A stretch of 64,000 bases of DNA from Geitlerinema sp. PCC 7407 (lineage in GTDB: Bacteria > Cyanobacteriota > Cyanobacteriia > PCC-7407): the NCBI RefSeq assembly GCF_000317045.1, contig NC_019703.1, forward strand, positions 1,600,501-1,664,500. Direction: 5' to 3'. The notes below the pieces were generated by a model that was not told the DNA's origin, ran no database searches, and saw nothing but the letters and a program-made list of their open reading frames with translations. Positions 26,394 to 35,384 of the stretch are shown here, in pieces. Numbering within the stretch: position 1 is the first letter of the stretch; each line of letters begins with the position of its first letter. The position numbers were made by a program, and so were the translations under genes.

Positions 26394-28766
26394 CTAGCGG
26401 GGTGGGGCTTCGGGGCTTTGGGGACTGGGGGTGGGCTTCGGGGCTGGCTGGCTGGCTGGCAGCAGCTGATATCGATACTGGAAGCCGCCTGGCTCCTCGA
26501 TGGAGGCGACGGTGACGAGCTGGACACCGCCGTCGCGATCGCCCGACTCTGTGAAGCGCAGGGAGCCGGTCGCCCCTGCGACACTAAAGTCGGGATTAGA
26601 AAGCGATCGCTGAATGCCGCGACGGCTGGAGTCTTGCTCGAGGCTGACTAGGATGGCCTGGGCTGCGTCGTGGGCCATGGCCGATCGCCAGGTGATTTCC
26701 TTCAGACCGCCCCAAGTCTGGGTTGCCTGGGCCTTGAAGGCGTTGCTGGTGTTGCTGAGCACGGCGTCGGCGGGAATGGCGATCACCATGCCGACGGCGT
26801 TCTCGGCTCCCACCTGGAGGGTCTTGGGGGTGTAGATGCTGTCGCCGGCCAGGATGGGCAGACGGCGCTGATTGAGCTGGATGACCTGGAGGGCGCGATC
26901 GGAGACGCCGCTGTGGGAGGCGATAAAAATAGCCTCTGCGCCTTGGGCGATCGCCTCCTCAACGTTGTCGTAGGCGTTGAAAACGGGGCTGGAGAGGTCG
27001 TACTCGGCCACAATTTTGCTATCGGTTCGATAGAACAGGGCGTTCTTGAACTCGTCGGTGATGGATTTGCTGTAGGCGCTTGAGGCGTTGTAAAAAAGCG
27101 CCACGCGGTTTTTGCCGAGGCGATCGGTGAGGTAGCTACTGAGGGCGCGGGCCATCAGGCGATCGCTGGGCATGGTCCGAAAAATGTAGTTGCCCAGCTC
27201 GCTGATCTGCACGGCGGAGCTGATGGGCGTGATCATGGGGAGCCGACCGTTTTGGTAAATCGGTCCGGCGGCCAGGCTGGCATCGCTGCCCCCGTGGCCA
27301 ATCACGGCCAGGATTTCGGGCCTGCTCACGAGGGCGCGCGCCACCTGCTGGGCGAGGCCCGGTTGGCTGTTGTCGTTGGCGATCGCCACCTTCAGCGGCG
27401 TCCCGTTGATGCCGCCCGCCTGGTTAACCTGGTCTTGGACCTGGGCGATACCCCGCAGCATCTCCAGGGCCGAGAAGGGCGTATCGCCCAAGGGCACCAC
27501 CGCCGCGATGGCGTAGGCGTTCTTGTTGCCGATTCGGGCATTGTTCAGATAGATCAGGGTCTCTGGGTCGTCTGGGGCTTCGCGGCGCGCCGCCTCTAGG
27601 GCCTGGACCGCCTGATCATAGTTACCGGCAGCAATGCGATCGACCCCCTCCTGCTTGCGCAGATTTGCCGGCCCTGGAGTCAAGATGCGATCGCCAAAGC
27701 TAATCTGACTGCTGACTTCTTGCAAAGAAGTATTGGCCACTTGGGGCAAGTCCAGGGGTGCCAAAGACGGCCCCCAGTTTTTTAGTGCGATCAGGGCCAC
27801 AACCGTGGCGATCGCCGTCGCGCCGACCCCCGTCACCACTCTCCACGAAGGACGACCCCGCCCTTGCTGCGCCAAAAGCATTGAGGCGCTGCCCTCCGGC
27901 GGAATCTGCGTGACCGGTGGCAGCGTCATCTCCAGCGCCTCGTGCTGGAGCGTGTACAAATCCTGGAGCACCGCTGCCGCCGACTGATAGCGCTCCGTGA
28001 AGGAATAGCGCACCATTTTGGTCAAAAGCGCAGCAAAAGCTTCACTGACCGGCGGCGCGGCTTCCCGCCAGAGAATTTCCCCTGTCTGGACATCGATGGG
28101 TAGCTTGATGGGCGATCGCCCCGTGAGCGCCTTGACCCCGATCATCCCCACCGCGTAGATATCGCTGCTAAACTGCGGCCGCCCCGCGATTTGCTCATGG
28201 GTCATGTAGCCCTGGGTGCCAATGCCCACCGTCAACTCGCCATTCTCCGGCAGGCTGGCAATCTGGCCGTGAATCTCCTTCACCGCCCCAAAGTCAATCA
28301 GGACCAGCTTGCCATCGCTGGTGCGGCGAATTAGATTACTCGGCTTAATGTCTCGGTGAATGACCCCTTCCGAGTGGACGTACACCAGCAGGTCCAGCAG
28401 CTCCTGAAACAGCTGCACCACCTGCTCTTCGCTCATCTGCTGGCCGTCGCTGATTTCCTCGGTCAGCGACTTCCCAGCGATAAACTCCTGAACCAGATAA
28501 AACTCTTGATTTTCCTCAAAATAGGCTAAAAGCCTAGGAATTTGCGGATGATTGCCCAGACGCTCCAGCGTTTCGGCTTCCGTCTTGAACAGGCGACGAG
28601 CCACCTGCAAAAACGCCTCATCCTGCCGAGCAGGCTTGAGCTGTTTGACAACGCACGTAGGATCTCCGGGGCGGAGCGTGTCTTCTGCCACGTAGGTTTG
28701 GCCGAAGCCGCCAGCGCCCAGCATACCGACGATTCGGTAACGTCCACCCAACTGTTTCCCTAACAT
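26394..28766 (-). CDS. Receptor-like Ser/Thr kinase with extracytoplasmic ligand-binding domain
   Basis: A 790-residue chimera. Residues 8-275 are a Hanks-type kinase with G-loop GAGGFGQTYV, Lys41, HRDIKPSN (catalytic Asp139) and DFG at 158-160. A single membrane helix lies at 309-329. Residues from about 380 to 425 are TPR-like (NYDQAVQALEAARREAPDDP). Residues about 430-765 are a type 1 periplasmic-binding fold like LivJ or ANF receptors (IAAVVPLGDTPFSALEMLRGIAQ, VIGHGGSDASLAAGPIYQNG). The tail is Pro-rich. This suggests ligand binding outside and phosphorylation inside. The ATG at 28766 starts the kinase homology. It ends 104 bases before the NTRC gene on the same strand. Confidence 0.9.
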   Translation of the reverse strand: MLGKQLGGRYRIVGMLGAGGFGQTYVAEDTLRPGDPTCVVKQLKPARQDEAFLQVARRLFKTEAETLERLGNHPQIPRLLAYFEENQEFYLVQEFIAGKSLTEEISDGQQMSEEQVVQLFQELLDLLVYVHSEGVIHRDIKPSNLIRRTSDGKLVLIDFGAVKEIHGQIASLPENGELTVGIGTQGYMTHEQIAGRPQFSSDIYAVGMIGVKALTGRSPIKLPIDVQTGEILWREAAPPVSEAFAALLTKMVRYSFTERYQSAAAVLQDLYTLQHEALEMTLPPVTQIPPEGSASMLLAQQGRGRPSWRVVTGVGATAIATVVALIALKNWGPSLAPLDLPQVANTSLQEVSSQISFGDRILTPGPANLRKQEGVDRIAAGNYDQAVQALEAARREAPDDPETLIYLNNARIGNKNAYAIAAVVPLGDTPFSALEMLRGIAQVQDQVNQAGGINGTPLKVAIANDNSQPGLAQQVARALVSRPEILAVIGHGGSDASLAAGPIYQNGRLPMITPISSAVQISELGNYIFRTMPSDRLMARALSSYLTDRLGKNRVALFYNASSAYSKSITDEFKNALFYRTDSKIVAEYDLSSPVFNAYDNVEEAIAQGAEAIFIASHSGVSDRALQVIQLNQRRLPILAGDSIYTPKTLQVGAENAVGMVIAIPADAVLSNTSNAFKAQATQTWGGLKEITWRSAMAHDAAQAILVSLEQDSSRRGIQRSLSNPDFSVAGATGSLRFTESGDRDGGVQLVTVASIEEPGGFQYRYQLLPASQPAPKPTPSPQSPEAPPR

Positions 28767-28920
28767 GGCCTTCCCGCAGCGCAGCAAAGCCGAATGTTGC
28801 AACCTGATGTGATGTTCCAACAGACGGCGATACTGGCATTGTATGGGCTAGGGATAGCCTCGCGGCACTCCTGGGCCGGTATTCGCTCTGGCACCCAAAA
28901 TTTTCGAGGAGCGAACCTCC

Positions 28921-29430
28921 CTAGTATGGCCAGGTCGTCACCAGGAAAACGATCACGGCGCCCAAGGCCAGCGCGCCCTGGATCAGGTTGCCCAGCAACG
29001 TGCCGACGACGATGCCGATGCCTGCCTTGACCGATCGCTGAAAGTCTCGGCAGTAAAAATATTCGCCGATGATGGCGCCCAGCAGCGGGCCGACCAGCAT
29101 GCCCAGCAGGGGGCCTCCCAGCAAAAAGGCGGGCAAAAGACCAAAAAATCCCAGGAAAAAGCCGATAATGGCGCCGATTTGGCCCCAGCGGCTGGCGCCG
29201 GCCTGTTTCGCCCCCAGGTAAGCAGCCAAAAGATCTACCCCGACGCTGAGCAGCAAGACTAACACCGTGACGATGAGGGCGGTGCTGATGCTCGCGAAGC
29301 CATTCACAAAGCCCCAGATCAGGACGCCAACCACGATCAAGCTGGAGCCTGGTAGCCCGGGCACGACGGCACCGATGATGCCGACGACCATGAGCAGCAC
29401 GAGAAGCCAGTAAAGGGTGAGGGTAGGCAT
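28921..29430 (-). CDS. DUF456 membrane protein
   Basis: A 169-residue integral membrane protein of the DUF456 family with about four to five hydrophobic helices and the glycine-rich repeats (GIIGAVVPGLPGSSLIVVGV, IGFFLGFFGLLPAFLLGG, LVGPLLGAIIGEY) that mark it. Function is unknown. Its ATG directly abuts the stop codon of the upstream CCB-type gene, so the two are translationally linked. Confidence 0.9.
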   Translation of the reverse strand: MPTLTLYWLLVLLMVVGIIGAVVPGLPGSSLIVVGVLIWGFVNGFASISTALIVTVLVLLLSVGVDLLAAYLGAKQAGASRWGQIGAIIGFFLGFFGLLPAFLLGGPLLGMLVGPLLGAIIGEYFYCRDFQRSVKAGIGIVVGTLLGNLIQGALALGAVIVFLVTTWPY

Positions 29431-30096
29431 TTAGGCGGGGGGGTGAGCGGGGACAAGGGACTGACTGAGGGTGTGGTCGAGCTTGGCGGCGATCGCCTCT
29501 ACCCAGTTTTCGTCCTGCTGGGTATAGCTGCGAGGCGCGTTGGCTCCCAGGATCAGCACACCGCGATCGCCCAAGGGCTGACAGATCACGCCCTGGGTAT
29601 TTTCGGGCAAATAGTCAAACTCAATGCGGCCCGGATAGACCTTGAGGTCCACTAGATAAACGGGCCGCTGCTTTTGCTGGACCCGCTCCAGGATCGGGCC
29701 TGGCTTCACGCCTGCGACCGGCCCCAGAATGCCCCGGCGCAGCAGCACTTGGCCGTCGTACCACACCACCAGGGACTTGGTGACGGTGTTGGTCAGCAGA
29801 ATGTGGGAGGCCCAAGCGAGTTCTGTTTTGACTGGCTCTGGCAAATCGGAGGCCAGATCGAAGCCCTCGGGGCCGACCAGATCGACAGCATCGGGCGATC
29901 GCGGCTGGACCCGCTGCCACAGCAGCCCCGTCAAGATCAGCAGCGCGCTCAGGATCACCCCCAGAGCATCGGAGCGGGCCTGGGAGTCGGTCAGCAGCGG
30001 AGTGAGCAGCCGGTTGGTGAACAAAAGAACCCCACCCAGGGCTCCCACCACCAGCGGTAAGCGTCGTAAAACTTGATTTTGGTCTGGTTTTGCCAT
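29431..30096 (-). CDS. Complex C (cytochrome b6f heme) assembly protein, CCB2/CCB4 type
   Basis: A 221-residue protein with two N-terminal membrane helices (VVGALGGVLLFTNRLL and ALGVILSALLILTGLLW) and a soluble GAF-like C-terminal part (ESILTNTVTKSLVVWYDGQ-like text, then IEFDYLPENTQGVICQPLGDRGVLILGA). It resembles the CCB (cofactor assembly, complex C, subunit B) group, which in algae and plants attaches heme c-i to cytochrome b6 on the stromal side. Family assignment is from recognition of this pattern. The ATG at 30096 is used; the longer frame has a non-homologous basic N-terminus. Confidence 0.8.
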   Translation of the reverse strand: MAKPDQNQVLRRLPLVVGALGGVLLFTNRLLTPLLTDSQARSDALGVILSALLILTGLLWQRVQPRSPDAVDLVGPEGFDLASDLPEPVKTELAWASHILLTNTVTKSLVVWYDGQVLLRRGILGPVAGVKPGPILERVQQKQRPVYLVDLKVYPGRIEFDYLPENTQGVICQPLGDRGVLILGANAPRSYTQQDENWVEAIAAKLDHTLSQSLVPAHPPA

Positions 30097-30336
30097 TGGG
30101 TTGGTGAGACAGCCGCCATTCTTCCACACTAGCAGCGATCGCCCCCTTCGACCGGCAAGGCGGTCTCCCCAATTTTGGCTCTGTCCGCTACTATCAACCA
30201 TCAGCAGTCCCAGCCCAAAGCGCTAGCGTTGTCGAGAGCTTGCTTGGGCAGCGCTGCTACTGCCTGGCGGCCCAGGGTGGCGCTCTCCCAAGGCACCGGC
30301 CCCAGTCCATCGTCTATCCAAGGAGATTTACAAGGC

Positions 30337-31668
30337 GTGCTAGAACTCTTCAGCTCTGGAATCCTGGCGCTCTGGTTAGACGCCACGGGGGTTTCCTCCT
30401 CCTTGCCCTCCGTGAACCAGTACGCCCTCGACGGCACCCCCTGGATTGTGCTGCTAAGCAAGCCGGACCCCAAAGCCCAAACCACCACCCAGCAATATCT
30501 CCAGGGCTTGGCGACCCGTGGCCTAGAGCTGCAGCAGCAGGGGGTTTGGATTCAGGCGGGGCCTAACTTGCTCTCCAATCACCAGGGCACTACGCCCCTG
30601 CCGGCGGCTTCGCTGACCAAGGTGGCCACCTCCCTGGCCTCTCTCAAGACCTGGGGACCAGACCACCGCTTTGAGACCCTGGTGAGCGCCACAGGGCCGG
30701 TGGAAAACGGCACGCTGCGGGGAGACTTGGTGATTCAGGGGGGCGCGGATCCTTTCTTTGTCTGGGAGGAGGCGATCGCCCTGGGCAACAGCCTCAACCA
30801 GATGGGCGTGCGCCAGGTGACCGGCGACCTGATCATCTTGGGCAACTTCTACATGAACTATGAAGAGAACCCGCTCAAGGCGGGTGAGCTGTTGCGCGAG
30901 GGCCTAGATGCTCGGCGCTGGCAAAGCGAGGCGGCCTTCCAGCACGGCACCCTGCCGCCGGGCACCCCCAAGCCCCAGGTGGCGATCGCCGGTCAGGTTC
31001 GCGCGGCCCAAGGCGGCCTCGACCAGGCCCAGCCCCTCCTGCGCCACCAGTCCCTGACCCTGGCCCAGATCCTCAAGCAGCTCAACATCTACAGCAACAA
31101 CCCCATGGCCGAAATGCTCGCCCAAAACCTGGGAGGCGCAGCCCAAGTGGCCCAAAAAGCAGCGGAAGGGGCGGGGGTGCCTCGGGAAGAAATTGTGCTG
31201 AAAAACGGCTCGGGCCTCGGCGAAGAAAACAAAATTTCTCCCCGGGCCGTGTGCGCGATGTTTGCGGCGATCCAGCGGGAGCTCCAGCCCCAGGGAATGA
31301 ACGTAGCGGACCTGTTTCCGATCTCGGGGCGAGACGTGGGCACCCTGATCGATCGCAAAATCCCCACCGCCGCCGCCGTGAAGACCGGCACGCTGTGGAA
31401 TGTCAGCACCCTCGCCGGGGCGATTCCGACGCGCGATCGCGGCCTGGTGTGGTTCGCCATCTTCAATCGGGGCGAAGACCTCGACCAGTTCCGCAAACAG
31501 CAAGACCAGCTCTTGCAGGCTCTCGTCCAGCAGTGGGGATCCGCAAACACCCTGCCGCTGCCGCTGCAGCCGACCTCGCCCAAGGACGACCCCAACGCCC
31601 GCCTCGGTGACAGCCGCCGCAACCAGCCCCTGAGCAGCAACGTGGCGAAGGCCCAGACGTCGAGCTAG
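30337..31668 (+). CDS. dacB: D-Ala-D-Ala carboxypeptidase/endopeptidase, PBP4 (S13) type
   Basis: A 443-residue S13-family penicillin-binding protein. Active-site motifs: SxxK with Ser92 and Lys95 in AASLTK, SxN with Ser253-Asn255 in YSNN, and KTG at 349-351 in VKTGT. It trims or opens peptidoglycan cross-links. An N-terminal hydrophobic stretch (FSSGILALWLDATG) may anchor or export it. The start is a GTG at 30337, preceded by AAGGAG; this fits the family N-terminus, whereas the frame open from 30175 begins with a TTG and non-homologous sequence. The C-terminus is a Pro/Asn-rich tail. Confidence 0.88.
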   Translation: MLELFSSGILALWLDATGVSSSLPSVNQYALDGTPWIVLLSKPDPKAQTTTQQYLQGLATRGLELQQQGVWIQAGPNLLSNHQGTTPLPAASLTKVATSLASLKTWGPDHRFETLVSATGPVENGTLRGDLVIQGGADPFFVWEEAIALGNSLNQMGVRQVTGDLIILGNFYMNYEENPLKAGELLREGLDARRWQSEAAFQHGTLPPGTPKPQVAIAGQVRAAQGGLDQAQPLLRHQSLTLAQILKQLNIYSNNPMAEMLAQNLGGAAQVAQKAAEGAGVPREEIVLKNGSGLGEENKISPRAVCAMFAAIQRELQPQGMNVADLFPISGRDVGTLIDRKIPTAAAVKTGTLWNVSTLAGAIPTRDRGLVWFAIFNRGEDLDQFRKQQDQLLQALVQQWGSANTLPLPLQPTSPKDDPNARLGDSRRNQPLSSNVAKAQTSS

Positions 31669-31689
31669 CCCAGGGCGCAGGGCAAGGCC

Positions 31690-32877
31690 TTAGTTGAGCT
31701 CCGTGGGGTCAATTTCGGTGACGACCTGGCCGCCCTGCACCACGACGGTCTGGTCGTTCAGATTGCCTGCGGCGGTGGGGCCTGTCAGCTCAAAGGCGGG
31801 ATCGATCTGCCGATACACCACGTTGCCATTGGCCTGAACCTGGCCGCTGGAGAGGTTCCAGTCGAGGGTGTTGGACTGGAGACGAGACTGGTTTCGCTGG
31901 GCTACGGCCAGGACGTTGGTCCGCAGATAGAGCATGTCTTGGGGAATGTTGAGGTCGCCTTGATTGGCCGAGAGGGTAACCTGCTGGGTCTGGTGGTAGG
32001 CGGTGAAAGGCTGGGTGGAGGAAGCAATCTGGGTGTCGAAGTTCCAGGTGATCAGGCTGCCCGTGACCTGGAGGGGCGGCTCGCTAAAGTTCATTTGCAC
32101 TTTTTCTTTGAGCAGCGCCACTTTGGTTTTGACGTTGACTTCGATGCGGCGAGCGACGGCGGTGTCCGAGAGCTGATTGTTGATATAGCGATCGATTCTC
32201 ACCGTGCGATCGCCCGCTTCTGCTGGCACCTCTGCCACAATTAGGCTTTCCTTGACTTGCCAGAGTGCCTGATCTGCCTTGAGCTGCGCTTGCGGATCTT
32301 TGGTGGTTGCGACTACGCCGCCCACCAGCTTGATTTCTTGCTTACGGGTGGTCGCTTGCGCCTCTTGGGCGACCACATTGGCGTCGGTATGGGTGCCCGT
32401 GATGCCGTTGCGCACCACGAGCAGATCTTCTTTGGGCTTCCACTCCATCTCTTTGCCCTGGAGCACGACCCCGTTGCGCAGATCCGTCGCCACGATGTCG
32501 CCCCGCAAAAAGATCTGATCGCCGTCTTCCCGCACCTCACCCTTTGAGGCTTTGACGTTGAAAACGGCCTTGCCATCCTGGAATAGCTCCCCAGTGGGGT
32601 TTTGAATCTGAGCGACTTTCTTGTCTTTGTCGTAAGTTGCGCTCTTGGCTTTGATTTTCCAGAGGGTGCGACCTTGCTCGTCTGCCTGCTCGAGGGTGAT
32701 GTTCTCGAAGGTCAGGTTGCTGCTAAAGCGCTGGGCCGTCGCGCTGTCTTCAGCCAGCTGTTCGGCGGCTCGATTGCGGCTGCTGCAGCTGCTCAGCCCC
32801 AGAAGAACGACAATGGCGCTGCTCAAAATAAGGGGAGCGAGGCGAGGAATCCGGGACGCAGGGGAGAAGATGGGCAT
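31690..32877 (-). CDS. lptC: LptC-like lipoprotein of the LPS export bridge
   Basis: A 395-residue protein with a lipobox-type signal (VVLLGLSSC, then SSRNRAAEQ). The body is a repeated beta-jellyroll of the LptA/LptC/OstA kind: ENITLEQADEQGRTLWKIKAKSA is the LptC domain, and two further OstA-like segments follow (around residues 150-260 and 270-390). E. coli LptC is only 191 residues, so this cyanobacterial form is elongated and may span more of the periplasmic bridge. It converges on dacB with 21 bases between. Confidence 0.85.
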   Translation of the reverse strand: MPIFSPASRIPRLAPLILSSAIVVLLGLSSCSSRNRAAEQLAEDSATAQRFSSNLTFENITLEQADEQGRTLWKIKAKSATYDKDKKVAQIQNPTGELFQDGKAVFNVKASKGEVREDGDQIFLRGDIVATDLRNGVVLQGKEMEWKPKEDLLVVRNGITGTHTDANVVAQEAQATTRKQEIKLVGGVVATTKDPQAQLKADQALWQVKESLIVAEVPAEAGDRTVRIDRYINNQLSDTAVARRIEVNVKTKVALLKEKVQMNFSEPPLQVTGSLITWNFDTQIASSTQPFTAYHQTQQVTLSANQGDLNIPQDMLYLRTNVLAVAQRNQSRLQSNTLDWNLSSGQVQANGNVVYRQIDPAFELTGPTAAGNLNDQTVVVQGGQVVTEIDPTELN

Positions 32878-33323
32878 GGACAGTCACTCTTCGGAGGCCT
32901 TGAATGTGAAGACTGGGTGGGGGGGTGGTTGTTTCCGCTGGGACTGTCTCAATTGGAACAGATCGCGGCTCGAAATGGCGGTGGTTGACGGGGAAGATAA
33001 AGAGGGCGATCGCAGTCTCGCCAAAATACTGTAGCCAAGAATACAAAATTTGCGAGACAACTCACCTAACGTAGCTTTTTGGCAGGCTATGGCGCAGCAA
33101 CGCCCGTTGTTGAGAAAACAATCGGCGTCCAGAACTGCGTTTGCTAGTTTGATGGTGCTGGAGGAAGACCGCGAAGGGTTAAATACCTAGGAACATCCAG
33201 TCTGCTCCTTTGCCAGCGAAACGCAGCCGATAGCAGTGTCCCTAATGGTCAAAGTTCGAGTGACCAGCAGCCAGGCCGTACGGAAACTGCTAGCGCTGCT
33301 GCCATCCGTTATCTAGAAACAAG
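32878..33323. other. Divergent control region lptC / ntcB
   Basis: A 446-base gap without coding frames of interest. It contains a full NtcA-type promoter at 33031-33072 oriented toward ntcB, described separately. The transcript would have a leader of about 245 bases. Confidence 0.6.
33031..33072 (+). promoter_or_regulatory. NtcA-activated (class II) promoter for ntcB
   Basis: GTA at 33031-33033 and TAC at 33042-33044 enclose exactly eight bases, the NtcA consensus GTA-N8-TAC. After 22 bases comes TAACGT at 33067-33072, fitting the TAN3T -10 box at the standard spacing of 20-24. This is the arrangement of NtcA-activated promoters and points to nitrogen-starvation control of ntcB. Confidence 0.8.
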
Positions 33324-34280
33324 ATGCGTCTAGAACAGTTGCAGGCATTTTTGGCGGTGGCGGAGACCGGCAGTTTTCAGAAGGCGGCGCGCCAGTGCAA
33401 AGTCACTCAGTCCACAGTTAGTCGACAGATCCAGGGCCTGGAAGCGGACTTGGGGGTGTCTTTGTTTCATCGAGGGGCCCAGGTCAAGCTGACGATTGGC
33501 GGAGAACGCTTTTTGCCCCGCGCTCGGCGCATTTGCCAAGAGTGGAAGCAGGCGGTGGAAGAACTGGCGGATCTGATGGCTGGAAAGCAGCCTGAGCTGT
33601 GCATTGCGGCGATCCATTCGGTGTGCGGTCAGTATCTGCCGCCGGTGCTGCAGCGGTTTTGCCAGGACTATCCGGATGTGCAGCTTCGCGTGACGTCTTT
33701 GGGGAGCGATCGCGCCCTGAAGGTGCTGCGCGATGGCTTGGTGGATCTGGCGATCGTGATGGACAATCGTCTGCTGACGGCCAATGCGGAGCTGGTGGTT
33801 GACCCCCTCTATGACGAATCCATTGAGATTCTGATGGCGGCGGATCATCCGTTGACCCAGTTTGATCCAGTGCCGTGGTCGGAGCTGGTCAAGTATCCCC
33901 AGGTGGTCTTCAAGGATGGCTACGGGATGCAGCGGCTGGTGCAGGAGCAGTTTCAGCGTCAGGGGGCCACGCTCAATGCGGTGCTAGAACTCAACACGCT
34001 GGACGCGTTTCGGGGCATTATTCGCCAAGGGGAGCTGATTGCGCTGCTGCCTCGGGCGGCGATCCTAAACGCCCTGAGCGATCCGCTGCTGGCGGTGCGA
34101 TCGCCCGCTGCGCCGGGACTGACGCGCCAGGTGGTGCTGGTGACGACGCGCGATCGCCTGAATATTCCCCCCATTCAGCGGTTTCGTCAGCTCGTCCACG
34201 AGCTGATCGCCACTCCCAGCCCCAAGGCGTCTGGTGGGGCTGGGGGCGCCTCTGACACGGTCTACTACGCCATGGCCTAG
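33324..34280 (+). CDS. ntcB: LysR-type nitrogen regulator NtcB
   Basis: A 318-residue LysR-family activator. The winged helix-turn-helix is at residues 1-60 (LEQLQAFLAVAETGSFQKAA, then VTQSTVSRQIQGLEADLG), followed by the periplasmic-binding-like effector domain (from about 90: LCIAAIHSVCGQYLPPVL, LRVTSLGSDRALKVLRDGLVDLAIVMDN). These stretches match my memory of NtcB, which activates nitrate assimilation genes in response to nitrite. Other cyanobacterial LysR proteins (NdhR, RbcR) differ in the effector domain. The NtcA promoter upstream supports the call. A TrpD2-like gene follows 24 bases later. Confidence 0.85.
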   Translation: MRLEQLQAFLAVAETGSFQKAARQCKVTQSTVSRQIQGLEADLGVSLFHRGAQVKLTIGGERFLPRARRICQEWKQAVEELADLMAGKQPELCIAAIHSVCGQYLPPVLQRFCQDYPDVQLRVTSLGSDRALKVLRDGLVDLAIVMDNRLLTANAELVVDPLYDESIEILMAADHPLTQFDPVPWSELVKYPQVVFKDGYGMQRLVQEQFQRQGATLNAVLELNTLDAFRGIIRQGELIALLPRAAILNALSDPLLAVRSPAAPGLTRQVVLVTTRDRLNIPPIQRFRQLVHELIATPSPKASGGAGGASDTVYYAMA

Positions 34281-34304
34281 CCTCTGACCAAAAGGGAGGT
34301 TTTG

Positions 34305-35384
34305 ATGAGCGATACTTTTCGTGAACTGCTGAAGAAAGTGGGCAGCGGTCCCCACACCAATGAGCCTCTGAGCCGGAGCGAAGCGGCCCAGGCAATGGCG
34401 ATGATGCTGCGCCAAGAGGCAACGCCTGCCCAAATTGGGGCGTTTTTGATTGCTCACCGCATTCGCCGTCCCACGGGGGAGGAGCTGGCGGGAATGCTGG
34501 ATGCCTACGACCAGTGGGGCCCCAAGCTGCAGCCGGAGTCTTTCGACCATCCGGTGACGGTCCTGGGCATTCCCTATGACGGGCGATCGCGCACGGCGCC
34601 CATCAGCCCCCTAACCACGCTAATGTTGGCCGCGGCGGGGTGCCCGGTGGTGCTTCACGGCGGCGATCGCCTCCCCACCAAGTACGGCGTCCCTCTCACC
34701 GAGGTCTGGCAAGGCTTGGGCGTGGACTGGACCCAGCTATCCCTGGCTCAGGTGCAGCGGGTCTTTCGCCAAAGCCGCATTGGATTTGTCTATTTGCCTC
34801 ACCACTTTCCGCTAGCTCAGGGGCTGGTGCCCTACCGCGAGCAGCTCGGCAAGCGCCCCCCCATTGCCACCCTAGAGCTAATCTGGGCTCCTTACGCTGG
34901 CGATATGCAGATTGTGGCGGGCTACGTCCATCCGCCTACGGAGCGCATGTTTGAGGATGCTCTGACCCGGCGCGGCGTGAAGCGCTATCTGACCGTCAAG
35001 GGCTTAGAAGGAAGCTGCGACCTGCCCCGCGATCGCACCGCCATTCTGGGGGTCTACCAGACCCAGGCCGAACCCTACTTTGAACGGCAGCTCTTAGTGC
35101 CTCGGGACTACGACCTGGCTGGGCGAGAAGCGCCCCTCGAAGATCTCCCCAAGCTGACCGAAGACCTGCAAAGCGTCTTGCAAGGTCAGCCTGGCGAACT
35201 CATGGATGCGGCTATCTGGAACGGGGGCTGCTACCTGTGGCACTGCGGCGCCTGCCCGGACTTGAATGCGGGACTGGCCCTTGCCGAAAAGCTGCTCGTC
35301 CAGGGCGCAGCAGCCCGCCAGCTGGCAGAACTACAGCGGGCGATCGCCCACTCCCCAGCCGAGCAGCCAGTGCAAAACCCTTAA
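34305..35384 (+). CDS. Anthranilate phosphoribosyltransferase-like protein (TrpD2/YbiB type)
   Basis: A 359-residue protein related to TrpD. The N-terminal helical domain (SRSEAAQAMAMMLRQEATPAQIGAFLIAHRIR) and a nucleoside-phosphorylase-type fold are kept, but the PRPP-binding GTGGD of true TrpD is replaced by GIPYDGRSR, and LMLAAAGCPVVLHGGDRLPTKYG follows. Relatives such as E. coli YbiB bind nucleic acid and lack TrpD activity. A good Shine-Dalgarno (GGGAGG) precedes the ATG at 34305. It is 24 bases after ntcB, so co-transcription under nitrogen control is likely. Its stop overlaps the convergent MBL gene. Confidence 0.85.
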   Translation: MSDTFRELLKKVGSGPHTNEPLSRSEAAQAMAMMLRQEATPAQIGAFLIAHRIRRPTGEELAGMLDAYDQWGPKLQPESFDHPVTVLGIPYDGRSRTAPISPLTTLMLAAAGCPVVLHGGDRLPTKYGVPLTEVWQGLGVDWTQLSLAQVQRVFRQSRIGFVYLPHHFPLAQGLVPYREQLGKRPPIATLELIWAPYAGDMQIVAGYVHPPTERMFEDALTRRGVKRYLTVKGLEGSCDLPRDRTAILGVYQTQAEPYFERQLLVPRDYDLAGREAPLEDLPKLTEDLQSVLQGQPGELMDAAIWNGGCYLWHCGACPDLNAGLALAEKLLVQGAAARQLAELQRAIAHSPAEQPVQNP

